Shown in pieces: positions 43,340 through 51,984 of a DNA stretch of 64,000 nt. The stretch comes from Bog-473 sp963743785 (GTDB lineage Bacteria > Actinomycetota > Acidimicrobiia > Acidimicrobiales > RAAP-2): positions 479,681 through 543,680 of the forward strand of contig CAVURD010000004.1 in the NCBI GenBank assembly GCA_963743785.1. The letters run 5' to 3'. The notes under the pieces are model-generated. The model did not search any database. It saw only the letters and a program-made list of their open reading frames with translations, and was not told where the DNA came from. Each line of letters opens with the position of its first letter. Position 1 is the first letter of the stretch. Made by a program: the position numbers and the translations under genes.

Positions 43340-43702
43340 TCAGCGGGCCTGTTGCAACTCGACGGTGCGACCGCACGGATCGTTGATCCACAACTGCACC
43401 ACCGTGCCCTGCGCACCCTCGTCGTAGGGAATGCCGGACTCCTCCAACTCGGCCCGGGCGGCGTCGAGGTCGGTGACCTCGACGCACCAGTGGTCACCGG
43501 CCCGGTCGATCGGCGTCCCCAGGGGCTTGGCGTCGACCAGGTGTAGCTGGGCGTCGCCCAGGGCGAGCCAGCTCCCCGAGATGCCCGGGATGACCGGTCG
43601 CTCCAGTTCCTCGGTTTCGAACAGCTCGGCGTAGAACGTGCGGGTCTCCTCGAGCCGGCCATCACAGTTCACGCTCACGTGCTGCACTCGGACGACTTTC
43701 AT
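43340..43702 (-). CDS. VOC-superfamily (glyoxalase-like) protein
   Basis: 120 residues. The betaalphabetabetabeta modules start VVRVQHVSVNCDGRLEETRT and contain HLVDAKPLG, HWCVEVTDLDAARAEL and NDPCGRTVELQQ. A metal-dependent isomerase, lyase or dioxygenase role is possible. It ends a four-gene operon; its ATG overlaps the previous stop by four bases. Confidence 0.87.
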   Translation of the reverse strand: MKVVRVQHVSVNCDGRLEETRTFYAELFETEELERPVIPGISGSWLALGDAQLHLVDAKPLGTPIDRAGDHWCVEVTDLDAARAELEESGIPYDEGAQGTVVQLWINDPCGRTVELQQAR

Positions 43703-44088
43703 GCGGGATCCTCCGGTTCTTCCACTTGTTCCATGAACTCGAGCCGGATACCGCCGGGTGCCTCGACGAAGGCGATCCGGCGCACGCCGAAACTCCCTGA
43801 GACGACCCGCGGTCCCCACAGCACCGTGTGGCGGGCCAGCTCGGCGTCGAGGTCGTCGACGAAGAGTGCCGGGTGCAGGAACCCCTCCTCGGGGAGCTCG
43901 ACCGCGTCCTCGTAGATGGCCTTGGTGAACAGCGTGAGGTGCAACCAACCCAAGGTCACGTCGGCTCGGCGGCCGTTCTCCCAGGCGACGGGTTCTGTCA
44001 CGACGGCTCCCGCCGCGGCGTACCAGTTCGACGCCGCCTCGAGGTCGGCCACCTTGACCGCCAGGTTGGCCATGCCGGTGACGCCCAC
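43699..44088 (-). CDS. VOC-superfamily protein
   Basis: 129 residues from GTG 44088: GVTGMANLAVKVADLEAASN, then WYAAAGAVV, LGWLHLTLFTKAIYED and EAPGGIRLEFMEQ. It overlaps the preceding VOC gene by one base (TAGTG) and the next by four. Possibly forms a heteromer with its neighbours. Confidence 0.87.
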   Translation of the reverse strand: MGVTGMANLAVKVADLEAASNWYAAAGAVVTEPVAWENGRRADVTLGWLHLTLFTKAIYEDAVELPEEGFLHPALFVDDLDAELARHTVLWGPRVVSGSFGVRRIAFVEAPGGIRLEFMEQVEEPEDPA

Positions 44089-44582
44089 TAATGGAGCGGG
44101 GTGCCGTACAGAGAACCCAGCTCCTCGGCGATCAGTTCCAGCCGCACTCCGTCGGGGTCACTGAAGTACATGGAGATCCCGCTGTCGATGTGGTACTCCA
44201 CGCCCGCCTCCTCCAACTTGGCCCGCGCCGCATCCCACACCGCCTGATCGACCGAGAGGGCGATGTGGTGCAGTCCACCCAACACTTCGGCGTACGGGCC
44301 GAGGTCGAGGCCGGGGAAGTCGAAGAAGGCCAACGAGTTGTCCAACCCGATGTCGAAGAACAGGTGGGTCGAGCCCCGGTAGTCGCGGTTCTCGAAGATC
44401 TCAACCAGGGGAAAGCCGAGGAGTCCCTGATAGAAGCGGATGGTGCGCTCGACGTCTCCACACATCAGCGCGATGTGGTGGACCCCGCGTGCCGTCGAGG
44501 GCGCTCGTTGCGCCGGTGCAGCCAGGTACAGCGAGCGCAGTCGCTCCCGTTCACGCTCGGTCGCCACCACGTCGACGGTCAT
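44088..44582 (-). CDS. VOC-superfamily protein, two-module glyoxalase/dioxygenase type
   Basis: 164 residues. An N-terminal helix (ATERERERLRSLYLAAP) precedes the VOC core: GVHHIALMCGDVERTIRFYQ, FENRDYRGSTHLFFDIG, GLHHIALSVDQAVWD, YFSDPDGVRLELI. The His in HHIAL and the Glu in LELI are at the usual metal-ligand sites. ATG 44582 overlaps the amidohydrolase stop by four bases. Confidence 0.88.
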   Translation of the reverse strand: MTVDVVATERERERLRSLYLAAPAQRAPSTARGVHHIALMCGDVERTIRFYQGLLGFPLVEIFENRDYRGSTHLFFDIGLDNSLAFFDFPGLDLGPYAEVLGGLHHIALSVDQAVWDAARAKLEEAGVEYHIDSGISMYFSDPDGVRLELIAEELGSLYGTPLH

Positions 44583-45727
44583 AGCCCGAGCAGCCATTCG
44601 GCGTTGGCCCCCAGCAATTGGGTACGCGCGTCCTCGCCCAGACCGTGCGCTGCCCGCTCGGCGGCAGCCCGGGGATCGGCCACGCCTTCGGCGTGGGGCC
44701 AGTCGCTGCCCAACATGAATGTCCGGTCCCCCACCTTGGGCACCAGCCGGTTCGGCATCTCGTAGGGCAGCGCCGCCACCCGGACCTGGCGCAAGAAGTA
44801 GTCCGACGGCCGTTCGGCCAGCGGCCGGTACGGACCTCCGTGGCGCAAGGCGTAGAAGTCCGAGGCGCCATCGAGGTGGAGCAGGAAACTGGGCACCCAC
44901 CCGGCTGTGAGCTCGACCACGCCGACGCGCAGCGCCGGGAACCGTTCGAGCGTGCCGTGCAGGATGAGATCGGCCAGCGCGACCGCCGGCGCCAACCACA
45001 AGAAGATGGAGTCGAACAGGATCTCGCCGGTTTCCAGCTCACCCTGCAACCAGGCCGGGTGGAGCGGGCTCTCGAAGCCCGAGACGTGGAAGACCGGTGC
45101 CACCCCCTCGTCGCTGCAGGCGGCCCAGACCGGGTCGAAGTCGGGATGGGAGAGGGGTTTGCCGTCCACCGGGGCCGGCGCCATCATGGCCAGGCGGACG
45201 CCCTCTGCTCGCACCCGCCGGATCTCTTCGACCGCCCAGGCGGGATCGTGCAGGAGGAGGTGGGCCACCCCGAAGAGGCGGTCCTCGCCGTCGCTGCACA
45301 CATCGGCCATGAAGCGGTTGTAGGCCCGGGCGTTGGCCCGCTGCGCAGCACGGTCCCCGGCCAACATCTTCTCCCAGAGCAATCCGAAGTTGGGGAACAT
45401 GACGGCCGCATCGATCCCGAACTCGTCCAGCGCGGCCAGACGCGGCCCGGCTGCGCCGTAGGCCGGAGGCACGCGGCCCTCGAAGGTGAACGGGGCTCGC
45501 TCTCCGGCCAGCCGCAACAGGCGGTCGTCCCCGATGGCTGCCGACTTCTCGGGGAAAGGAATCTCGATCGGCGACAGCTGGGTCCCTCGCCAGGTGAGCC
45601 AGGGCCAGCCCGCCTCGTCATCCTCGATGACCAGTGCATCGGCGCGGGCTGCCGGGTCGATGTGCTCCACCCAGGTGTCACGCGCCTCGAAGAGATGCTG
45701 GTCGACGTCGATTGTCCGCTGCGCCAT
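44579..45727 (-). CDS. amidohydrolase-2 family (ACMSD-like) metal-dependent hydrolase/decarboxylase
   Basis: 382 residues. It begins TIDVDQHLFEARDTWVEHI (metal-binding DxDxH variant), with VFHVSGFESPLHPAWLQGE and LGSDWPHAEGVADPRAA (catalytic Asp) further on. Relatives decarboxylate or hydrolyse aromatic-ring cleavage products. ATG 45727 has GGGAGGG. It is the first gene of a tightly overlapping operon with three VOC proteins, suggesting a degradation pathway for a ring compound; the substrate is unknown. Confidence 0.88.
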   Translation of the reverse strand: MAQRTIDVDQHLFEARDTWVEHIDPAARADALVIEDDEAGWPWLTWRGTQLSPIEIPFPEKSAAIGDDRLLRLAGERAPFTFEGRVPPAYGAAGPRLAALDEFGIDAAVMFPNFGLLWEKMLAGDRAAQRANARAYNRFMADVCSDGEDRLFGVAHLLLHDPAWAVEEIRRVRAEGVRLAMMAPAPVDGKPLSHPDFDPVWAACSDEGVAPVFHVSGFESPLHPAWLQGELETGEILFDSIFLWLAPAVALADLILHGTLERFPALRVGVVELTAGWVPSFLLHLDGASDFYALRHGGPYRPLAERPSDYFLRQVRVAALPYEMPNRLVPKVGDRTFMLGSDWPHAEGVADPRAAAERAAHGLGEDARTQLLGANAEWLLGL

Positions 45728-45837
45728 CTGCCCTCCCAGCGCACAGTACCAGCGGCTTCGGCTCCCGGGATAGCCCGGTTCGACCCATTCCGCCCCGATC
45801 GGCTGCGCCTCTCCACCTCTTCGGGGTGGGTGGCGAT

Positions 45838-46773
45838 CTACTCGGCCACGGACCCCCGCAGCCCCGCCAACCACTCGTCGGCCGCCTGCCACGCCGCATC
45901 GACCTGGCGGCGCACCTCCGGGCCGTCGGCACCCGCCGCCGGATACGAGCCCAGGAATTTCACCCCGGCCAAGCCCGCATGCAGGTCACGAAGGCAATCG
46001 GCGATCACCTCGTCGCTCAGGTGGCCGCTCAGGTCCATCACGAAGCAGTAGTCACCGAGGTTCTGCTTGGTCGGGCGGGATTCGAGCTTGGTCAGGTTGA
46101 TGTTGCGGGCGGCGAACTGGCCCAGCATCCCGTGCAGGCTGCCCGGGTGGTCGGCCCGCTGGAAGCACACGATGCTGGTCTTGTCGTGCCCGGTCGCTCG
46201 CGGTACCCGGGCCCTGGCTACCGTCACGAAACGGGTCTGGTTCTCGGGGTGATCCTCCACGTCCTCGGCCAGGATGGCCAGGCCGTAGCGCTCGGCCGCC
46301 AGCCGGGGCGCGATGGCGGCGGCGTCGGTCGCCCCGGACTCGCCCAGCACCCGGGCCGCGTCGGCCGTCGAGTTGGCCGCCCGCTGCTCGACCCCGGGCA
46401 GCTGCCGGGCCAGGAACTTCTGGCACTGGGCCAGGGCGTGCGGGTACGACGACACCTGGCGCAGATCGCCGAGGGCCGTGCCGGGCCGGGCCATCAGGTG
46501 CAGGTGGATGTCCATCACCACCTCGCGCTGGATGAAGAGGTCGACGTCGAAGATGAGCCCGTCGATGGTGGCGCTGACCGTCCCCTCGATGGCGTTCTCG
46601 ATCGGGACGAAGCCGAGGTCGACCTGCCCTTGGGCCACCGCCTCGAGGACGGCGGTGATGGTGCCCAGCGGCCGCAGGTCGGCGGCGGCGAGGTCGGGCT
46701 GGGTCAGGAGCGCCTCATGGCTGAAGGTCGCGGCGGGCCCGAAATAGGCGACCGAGGTCGCAGGAGGGTTCAC
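45838..46773 (-). CDS. pheA: prephenate dehydratase
   Basis: About 311 residues: PDT domain (SVAYFGPAATFSHEAL, FVPIENAIEGTVSATID, catalytic ENQTRFVTV) and an ACT regulatory domain (TSIVCFQRADHPGSLHGMLG, then LTKLESRPTK) for phenylalanine feedback. GTG 46773 lies eight bases after TATCCT (minus strand), a leaderless arrangement. ATG 46797 would overlap the divergent larB start codon and is less likely. Confidence 0.93.
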   Translation of the reverse strand: MNPPATSVAYFGPAATFSHEALLTQPDLAAADLRPLGTITAVLEAVAQGQVDLGFVPIENAIEGTVSATIDGLIFDVDLFIQREVVMDIHLHLMARPGTALGDLRQVSSYPHALAQCQKFLARQLPGVEQRAANSTADAARVLGESGATDAAAIAPRLAAERYGLAILAEDVEDHPENQTRFVTVARARVPRATGHDKTSIVCFQRADHPGSLHGMLGQFAARNINLTKLESRPTKQNLGDYCFVMDLSGHLSDEVIADCLRDLHAGLAGVKFLGSYPAAGADGPEVRRQVDAAWQAADEWLAGLRGSVAE

Positions 46774-46781
46774 ACCCGGGC

Positions 46782-46790
46782 AGGATAGTG
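46782..46790. promoter_or_regulatory. candidate shared bidirectional -10 element between pheA and larB
   Basis: AGGATAGTG reads TATCCT on the minus strand toward pheA, and contains GATAGT on the plus strand toward larB, six bases before its ATG. The two -10 boxes overlap on opposite strands. The starts are only 22 bases apart, so there is no room for separate promoters. Confidence 0.4.
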
Positions 46791-46795
46791 AGGCC

Positions 46796-47557
46796 ATGGA
46801 CCCTTCCTCGCTCCGCACGCTGATCGAACAAGTGGCCTCGGGCGAGTGCACGCCCGATGACGCCGTCCGCCAACTGCGCCGGTTGCCCTATGCGGATCTG
46901 GGCTTTGCCCGGGTCGATCACCACCGGGACCTCCGCCAGGGCATACCCGAGGCCGTTTACGGGCCGGGCAAGACACCCGAGCAGTGCGCCGCCATCGTCG
47001 CCGAGTTGCTGGGGGGGACCGCGGGCCCGGTCCTTCTCACCCGCGCCACGGAGGCCCAAGCCAAGGCCACATCGGCCGCCACCGAGGCCCTCGGCCATGG
47101 CACGGGGGAGGTGTCGGGTTCCGGTCCGACGCTGACGGTGAGCTTCCGCCCGGCCGCCGCCCGCCCGGGCACCGTGGTCGTGGTGACCGCCGGCACGGCT
47201 GATCTCCCCGTAGCCACCGAATGCGTCTCGGTGCTGGGGGCGCTCGGCTTCGCCCCCACCGTGCTGGTCGACTGCGGCGTGGCCGGTCTGCACCGGCTCC
47301 TGTCCGAGGTCGATCAGCTGGCCGCCGCCGACGCCGTCGTCGTCATCGCCGGCATGGAGGGGGCGCTGGCCAGCGTGGTCGGTGGCCTGACCCCGGCCCC
47401 GGTGGTGGCCGTCCCCACCAGCACCGGTTACGGCGCCGCCTTCGAGGGCGTCACCGCGCTGCTGGCCATGCTGTCTGCCTGCGCCTCGGGTGTCACTGTC
47501 GTGGGCATCGACAACGGGTTCGGGGCCGCCTGCGCCATCGCCCGCCTCCTGCCGTGA
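46796..47557 (+). CDS. larB: LarB, pyridinium-3,5-biscarboxylate synthase
   Basis: 253 residues. The N-terminus (LRTLIEQVASGECTPDDAVR, then LPYADLGFARVDHHRDLRQG, PEAVYGPGKTPEQ) is LarB-specific; the C-terminus is PurE-like (TVVVVTAGTADLPVATECVS, VVVIAGMEGALASVVGGL, VPTSTGYGAAFEG). LarB carboxylates and hydrolyses nicotinic acid adenine dinucleotide, the first step of the nickel-pincer nucleotide (NPN) cofactor. It overlaps larC by four bases (GTGA). Confidence 0.95.
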   Translation: MDPSSLRTLIEQVASGECTPDDAVRQLRRLPYADLGFARVDHHRDLRQGIPEAVYGPGKTPEQCAAIVAELLGGTAGPVLLTRATEAQAKATSAATEALGHGTGEVSGSGPTLTVSFRPAAARPGTVVVVTAGTADLPVATECVSVLGALGFAPTVLVDCGVAGLHRLLSEVDQLAAADAVVVIAGMEGALASVVGGLTPAPVVAVPTSTGYGAAFEGVTALLAMLSACASGVTVVGIDNGFGAACAIARLLP

Positions 47558-48810
47558 GCCCCGACATGAGTCCCGGCACGAGCGGCCGAGCCGACAACGA
47601 GACCCTGGCCTGGTTCCACTGCTTCGCCGGCATCGCCGGGGACATGGCGCTCGGCTCCCTCATCGATGCCGGAGCCGACGTCGCCGAGATCCGCCTCCTC
47701 CTCCAGCGCCTCTCCCTGCCCGACTGGGAGCTCGAGGTGGAGGAGGCGCTCCGGGGCGGCGTGGCCTGCACCCGCGCCCTGGTGCGGGGTGGGGACGCCG
47801 TGGTGGTGCGCACCCACGCCCACATCGCCGCCATGATCACCGATGCCGCGCTCCCGCCCCGGGTGGCCGATCGCTCGCTCGCCGTGTTCCAACGCCTGGC
47901 CGCCGTGGAGTCGGCCCTGCACCGCCGCCCGGTCGACCAGGTGCACTTCCACGAGGTCGGGGGGCACGACGCCATCATTGACATCGTCGGGACGGCGGCC
48001 GCCCTCGAGGTGCTGGCCGTCGACCGGGTCACGTCGTCGGCGGTGGCCACGGGGACCGGCATGGTACGGGCAGCCCACGGACTGCTCCCCAATCCCTCCC
48101 CGGCCACCGTCCGACTGCTGCAGGGCGCTCCCACCTACGGTCGCGACACGCCGTTGGAGCTCACGACGCCGACCGGAGCCGCCCTTCTGGCGGCCCTCGC
48201 CACCTCCTTCGGCCCGCTACCCGCCATGGTGGTGACCACCTCGGGCTTCGGCGGCGGCGCCGGCGAGATGGATGAGTTGCCCAACTGCGCCCAAGTGGTG
48301 GTCGGGCAGCGCCACGCGGCCGGCGCCGTCGGACCGGGCCAGCCGGCCCTGGTGCTCGAGGCCAACCTCGACGACGTGACGGGCGAGCAGCTCGGCTACG
48401 CCATCTCCTCCGCCCTCGACGGCGGCGCCTTCGACGCCTGGGTCAGCTCGGTCACCATGAAGAAGGGCCGGCCGGGCCATGTCCTCCACGTCCTCACCGA
48501 TGCGGCCCACCTCGAGGCCCTGCGCCACGTCATCCACACCACCACCGGGACCTTCGGGGTGCGGGCCACTCCATTGGAACGTTGGCCGGCGGCCCGCACG
48601 TTCGACCGGGTCACCATCGACGGCATGGTCGTCCGCATGAAGGTCGGCGGGGGGCGGGCCAAGCCCGAGTTCGAGGACGTGGCGCGCCTGGCCACCAAGA
48701 CCGGAGCCTCCGTGGGTGACGTGGCCTCGCGGGCCGAGGAAGCGTGGCGGCTGGCCCAGCGTGAGCTCGGCCCCGAGCCGGGCCCGGGCGACGACGGATC
48801 GTCGGCCTGA
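47554..48810 (+). CDS. larC: LarC, nickel insertion cyclometallase
   Basis: 418 residues from GTG 47554 (ATG 47566 possible). LarC hallmarks: FHCFAGIAGDMALGSLIDAG, VHFHEVGGHDAIIDIVGTA, LLPNPSPATVRLLQG, ELTTPTGAALLAAL, and the C-terminal half (LEANLDDVTGEQLGYAISSA). LarC inserts nickel into the NPN precursor. Unlike Lactiplantibacillus, where larC is split by a programmed frameshift, this gene is one continuous frame. It overlaps the next gene by one base. Confidence 0.95.
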   Translation: MSPDMSPGTSGRADNETLAWFHCFAGIAGDMALGSLIDAGADVAEIRLLLQRLSLPDWELEVEEALRGGVACTRALVRGGDAVVVRTHAHIAAMITDAALPPRVADRSLAVFQRLAAVESALHRRPVDQVHFHEVGGHDAIIDIVGTAAALEVLAVDRVTSSAVATGTGMVRAAHGLLPNPSPATVRLLQGAPTYGRDTPLELTTPTGAALLAALATSFGPLPAMVVTTSGFGGGAGEMDELPNCAQVVVGQRHAAGAVGPGQPALVLEANLDDVTGEQLGYAISSALDGGAFDAWVSSVTMKKGRPGHVLHVLTDAAHLEALRHVIHTTTGTFGVRATPLERWPAARTFDRVTIDGMVVRMKVGGGRAKPEFEDVARLATKTGASVGDVASRAEEAWRLAQRELGPEPGPGDDGSSA

Positions 48811-50159
48811 TGTTCACCTACGACGAGGACATGACGGACCTGGTCCTGGAGTACTGCAAGGAACGCCTCGCCATGGACCCGGTCCCGCTTGATTTCGGCG
48901 GCCTCCAACGAGACCTCGCTCTCGAGCTGGCCGGCCTAATGCGGCCGGAGGGCAACGAGGCCGCCGAGGTCATGCGTCTCTTCGTGGACAAGCTGTCGAC
49001 CGCCGTGGTGTCGTGTGACAGCCCGCGGTTTCTGTCCTTCATCCCGGCCGCCCCGACCAAGGCCTCGCTCCTCTTCGACATGTTCGTGTCCTGCTCCTCG
49101 CTGCAGGGCACCTCCTGGCTGGAAGCGGCCGGCGTGGTGGTGGCCGAGAACCAGGCGCTCGATGTGCTGGCCCGCCAGGCCGGGCTCCCCGCCGGCGCCG
49201 GCGGCTGCTTCGTGGCCGGCGGATCGGCCGGCAATCTCTCGGCTCTGGTGGTCGCCCGGGACACGGCCGGGTACCGACGGGGCGGCGACGCTCCGGCTCG
49301 CCCGCTCATCGCGGTGAGTGACGACGCCCACTCCTCGGTGGGCAAGGCGCTCCATGTCATCGGCGTCGAGGCGTTGATCGTGCCCACAGACGACCACCGG
49401 CTGACCGGTGCCGCCCTCTCGGCCGCCCTGGCGGGCCACCCGCGGGCCGAGGACGTCATCGCGGTGGTGGCCACCGCCGGGACCACGAACGCCGGCATCG
49501 TGGACGACCTGGCCGGGGTGGCCGACGTGGCCGAGGCGCGCTCGCTGTGGTTCCACATCGACGGCGCCTACGGCGGCGCCGCTCTGTTCGCCCCGTCGGT
49601 CCGGGACAAATTCGCCGGCTTCGATCGGGCCGACTCGTTCATCGTCGATCCCCACAAGTGGCTCTTCGCGCCGTTCGACTGCGCCGCGCTCATCTACCGC
49701 CGACCCAACCTGGCCAAGGCCGTCCACACCCAGGACGCGTCCTACCTCGAGGTGCTGCACAGCCAGGACCCCGAGGCGTGGAACCCGAGCGACTACGCCT
49801 ACCACCTGACGCGGCGCGCCCGTGGGCTGCCGATCTGGTTCTCCATGGCCGTCAACGGCCTGGACGCCTACCGCGACGCCGTCGAGGCCGGGCTGGCCAT
49901 CGCCCGGGCCTCGGCCCAACTGATCACCGCTACGCCGCAGACCGAATTGGTGCGCGAGCCCGAACTCTCGGTGGTGCTGTTCCGCCGGCCGGGATGGGAC
50001 AAACTCGACTACGACGTCTGGTCGGCGCAGTTACTGTCCGACCAGACGGGGTTCGTGACCCCCACGACCTGGGAAGGCGAGACAGTGGCCCGCTTCGCCT
50101 TCCTCCACCCCGGCACCACACTGGACATGATCGCCGAGATTCTGGCCACCATGGCGTGA
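48810..50159 (+). CDS. PLP-dependent group II amino acid decarboxylase family
   Basis: 449 residues. Group II fold: FLSFIPAAPTKASLLFD, SLQGTSWLEAAGVVVAENQA, GCFVAGGSAGNLSALVVARD, FHIDGAYGGAALFAP and DPHKWLFAPFDCAA with the PLP lysine. This is the aromatic-L-amino-acid/glutamate decarboxylase family. The ATG overlaps the larC stop (TGATG). Whether its reaction is linked to the NPN cofactor is unknown; the overlap indicates co-expression. Confidence 0.92.
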   Translation: MFTYDEDMTDLVLEYCKERLAMDPVPLDFGGLQRDLALELAGLMRPEGNEAAEVMRLFVDKLSTAVVSCDSPRFLSFIPAAPTKASLLFDMFVSCSSLQGTSWLEAAGVVVAENQALDVLARQAGLPAGAGGCFVAGGSAGNLSALVVARDTAGYRRGGDAPARPLIAVSDDAHSSVGKALHVIGVEALIVPTDDHRLTGAALSAALAGHPRAEDVIAVVATAGTTNAGIVDDLAGVADVAEARSLWFHIDGAYGGAALFAPSVRDKFAGFDRADSFIVDPHKWLFAPFDCAALIYRRPNLAKAVHTQDASYLEVLHSQDPEAWNPSDYAYHLTRRARGLPIWFSMAVNGLDAYRDAVEAGLAIARASAQLITATPQTELVREPELSVVLFRRPGWDKLDYDVWSAQLLSDQTGFVTPTTWEGETVARFAFLHPGTTLDMIAEILATMA

Positions 50160-50163
50160 CCCG

Positions 50164-50670
50164 TTGACCGGTTCTCGAGCGGAAGTGGATTGCCCCATCT
50201 GCGCCGACAACGCACGGGCGGAGGCCGGCACGGATCCGTGGAGCGTGGCCCGGCTGGAGACTGGTTACGTCCGGCTCAATCCGAACCAGTACTTCACCGG
50301 TTCGGCCTTCTTCCTCACCAAGGTGTGCGTCCATGAGCTGCACCAGCTGGACCGGTCCACCCGCCTCAAGCACCTGGACGAGATGGCGGAGGTGGCCGCT
50401 GCCATCTTCACCGCCTTCTCGCCCCGCAAGCTGAACTACGAGGCCCTCGGCAACGGCGCACCTCATCTGCACTGGTGGCTGACCCCGCGCTACGCCAGCG
50501 ATCCTCGGGGTTTCGCCCCCATCTGGGAGGACCTCGAGTTCCTGCGGGCCCAGTGGACGGGAGGGTGCCGTCCTGATGACGCGGGACGGGTCCAACTCGG
50601 CCGACAGCTGTTGACCGCGCTAGCCGAGCGGGACGTGGTCATCGAGCGGGCGTTCGCCGGGTCCGGCTAA
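50164..50670 (+). CDS. HIT-family protein
   Basis: About 168 residues from TTG 50164 (GTG 50185 is an alternative). CPIC near the start, FFLTKVCVHELHQLD and the triad GNGAPHLHWWLTPRY mark the fold. It resembles the HIT protein at 37.4 kb (both share KLNYE before the triad). It follows the decarboxylase gene closely and overlaps the convergent DsbA-like gene's stop. Confidence 0.87.
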   Translation: MTGSRAEVDCPICADNARAEAGTDPWSVARLETGYVRLNPNQYFTGSAFFLTKVCVHELHQLDRSTRLKHLDEMAEVAAAIFTAFSPRKLNYEALGNGAPHLHWWLTPRYASDPRGFAPIWEDLEFLRAQWTGGCRPDDAGRVQLGRQLLTALAERDVVIERAFAGSG

Positions 50671-51308
50671 ACCTCGGTGCGCTCCCAGGCCCGGCGCAGG
50701 ACGGTCACCAGGGTGTCGACCTCCTGGGCCCCGGGCACCGCCCAGGCACCGTTGATCACGTAGTGGGGCACCCCGGTGATGCCCAGATCCCGGGCGGCGG
50801 CTTCATCGGCGCGCACGTCGTCGGTGTGGGCATCGCCCGCCAACACGCCGCCGACAAGGTCGGGGTCCAGGCCCGCCGCGGTCGCCGTCTGCTGCAGGAT
50901 CTGGTGGTCCGAGAGCAGCGAGCCCCCGGTGAAATACGCGCCGAACAATCCCTTGACCACCGCCTCCTCCACCGGCGTGCCCCGGGCCGCCTGGGCGACA
51001 CGATGGGCGTCGAACGTGTTGCCCAGTTGCACCCGGTCGAAGTGGAATTCCATCCCGACCTCGGCCCCCATGGCGGTCATCCGCTCGTGGCCGGCCGCCA
51101 CCTGCGCCGGGGTCCGGCCGTACTTGACGGCCAAAATCTCCTCCATGGTCTGCGACCGCTTGGCGGGCGCCCGCGGGTCCAGCTCGAAGGAGCGGTGGCG
51201 TACCGTGATCTCGTCGCCGTGCTCGAACTCGGCACGGGCCCGGTCCAGCCGGTAGATCCCCACGGCGCACCAGGGGCACGAAAAATCCGACCACACCTCT
51301 ATCTCCAC
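50667..51308 (-). CDS. DsbA-family (FrnE-like) thiol oxidoreductase
   Basis: 213 residues. The active site is DFSCPWCAVG near residue 11; the helical insert (RSQTMEEILAVKYGRTPAQV, then NTFDAHRVAQAAR) and the cis-Pro loop GITGVPHYVING are typical of the FrnE/2-hydroxychromene-2-carboxylate-isomerase-like branch. There is no signal peptide, so it acts in the cytoplasm. The start is GTG. Confidence 0.93.
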   Translation of the reverse strand: MEIEVWSDFSCPWCAVGIYRLDRARAEFEHGDEITVRHRSFELDPRAPAKRSQTMEEILAVKYGRTPAQVAAGHERMTAMGAEVGMEFHFDRVQLGNTFDAHRVAQAARGTPVEEAVVKGLFGAYFTGGSLLSDHQILQQTATAAGLDPDLVGGVLAGDAHTDDVRADEAAARDLGITGVPHYVINGAWAVPGAQEVDTLVTVLRRAWERTEV

Positions 51309-51335
51309 ACTCGGTCAAACGTCCCTGACGTGGGC

Positions 51336-51896
51336 TTATTCCCACGCCGAGATGTCCCAACCCTCCGCGGCCGCCATCAGCGCCCAGCAGGTGGCGCCGT
51401 CGAGGGACTCGCGGATGATGTCGGCATGGCCGGCGTGCCGGGCCGTCTCCTCGATCAGGTGGAACAGCACCCAGCGCGGTGAGTAGACCTGGCCAGCCGG
51501 CAGCCAGGGGATGCCGGTGGGTGTTGGCGTGAGCGGGGCGCCCAGGTCCGGAAGGTCGGTCACGATCTTCTCGGTCCCGACGGCCACGTCGGCGTAGAGG
51601 CGCAGGACGTCGGCCAGCGTTTCGCCGTCGTCCAGGGCGAAACCCCGTACGTAATCGTCGGTGGCAAAGAAATGATCGGTGCTGCCCTCCTGCACGAACG
51701 AGACCATCCAGCCCCGCTCGCAAAGCGCCAGGTGCTTGATCAGCCCGGCCAGGGTCAGCTCGCTGGCACTCGGTCGGGCCACGGCCTGCTCGTCGGTCAG
51801 GCCGTGGGCGGCGTATCGGATGGCGTCGCGCTGCTGGGACAGGAACGAGAGCAGGGCGTCACGCTCGTCGACGACAGGGGGCACGGGTCCAGGCAT
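51336..51896 (-). CDS. DinB-superfamily (DUF664) protein
   Basis: 186 residues. Start VDERDALLSFLSQQRDAIRY, then LIKHLALCERGWM and WVLFHLIEETARHAGHADII; the three histidines (KHL, FHL, HAGHAD) are the usual metal site of DinB/mycothiol-dependent S-transferase-like proteins. ATG 51896 has GGAGAAG. It is divergent from the WYL regulator across a perfect operator palindrome. Confidence 0.9.
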   Translation of the reverse strand: MPGPVPPVVDERDALLSFLSQQRDAIRYAAHGLTDEQAVARPSASELTLAGLIKHLALCERGWMVSFVQEGSTDHFFATDDYVRGFALDDGETLADVLRLYADVAVGTEKIVTDLPDLGAPLTPTPTGIPWLPAGQVYSPRWVLFHLIEETARHAGHADIIRESLDGATCWALMAAAEGWDISAWE

Positions 51897-51959
51897 GGCT
51901 TCTTCTCCGTTTTCTGCCGGCCGGGCCGGCACTTGGTGGTGGCTCCATGGTGCGCCCCC

Positions 51960-51984
51960 AAAGTGGCCATGTTATGGCCACTTT
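51960..51984. promoter_or_regulatory. perfect operator palindrome between dinB-like and WYL genes
   Basis: AAAGTGGCCAT-GTT-ATGGCCACTTT, 11-bp arms and a 3-base centre. It sits 18 bases before the WYL gene start and 63 bases before the DinB start, so it can control both; the WYL protein is the likely binder. Confidence 0.75.
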
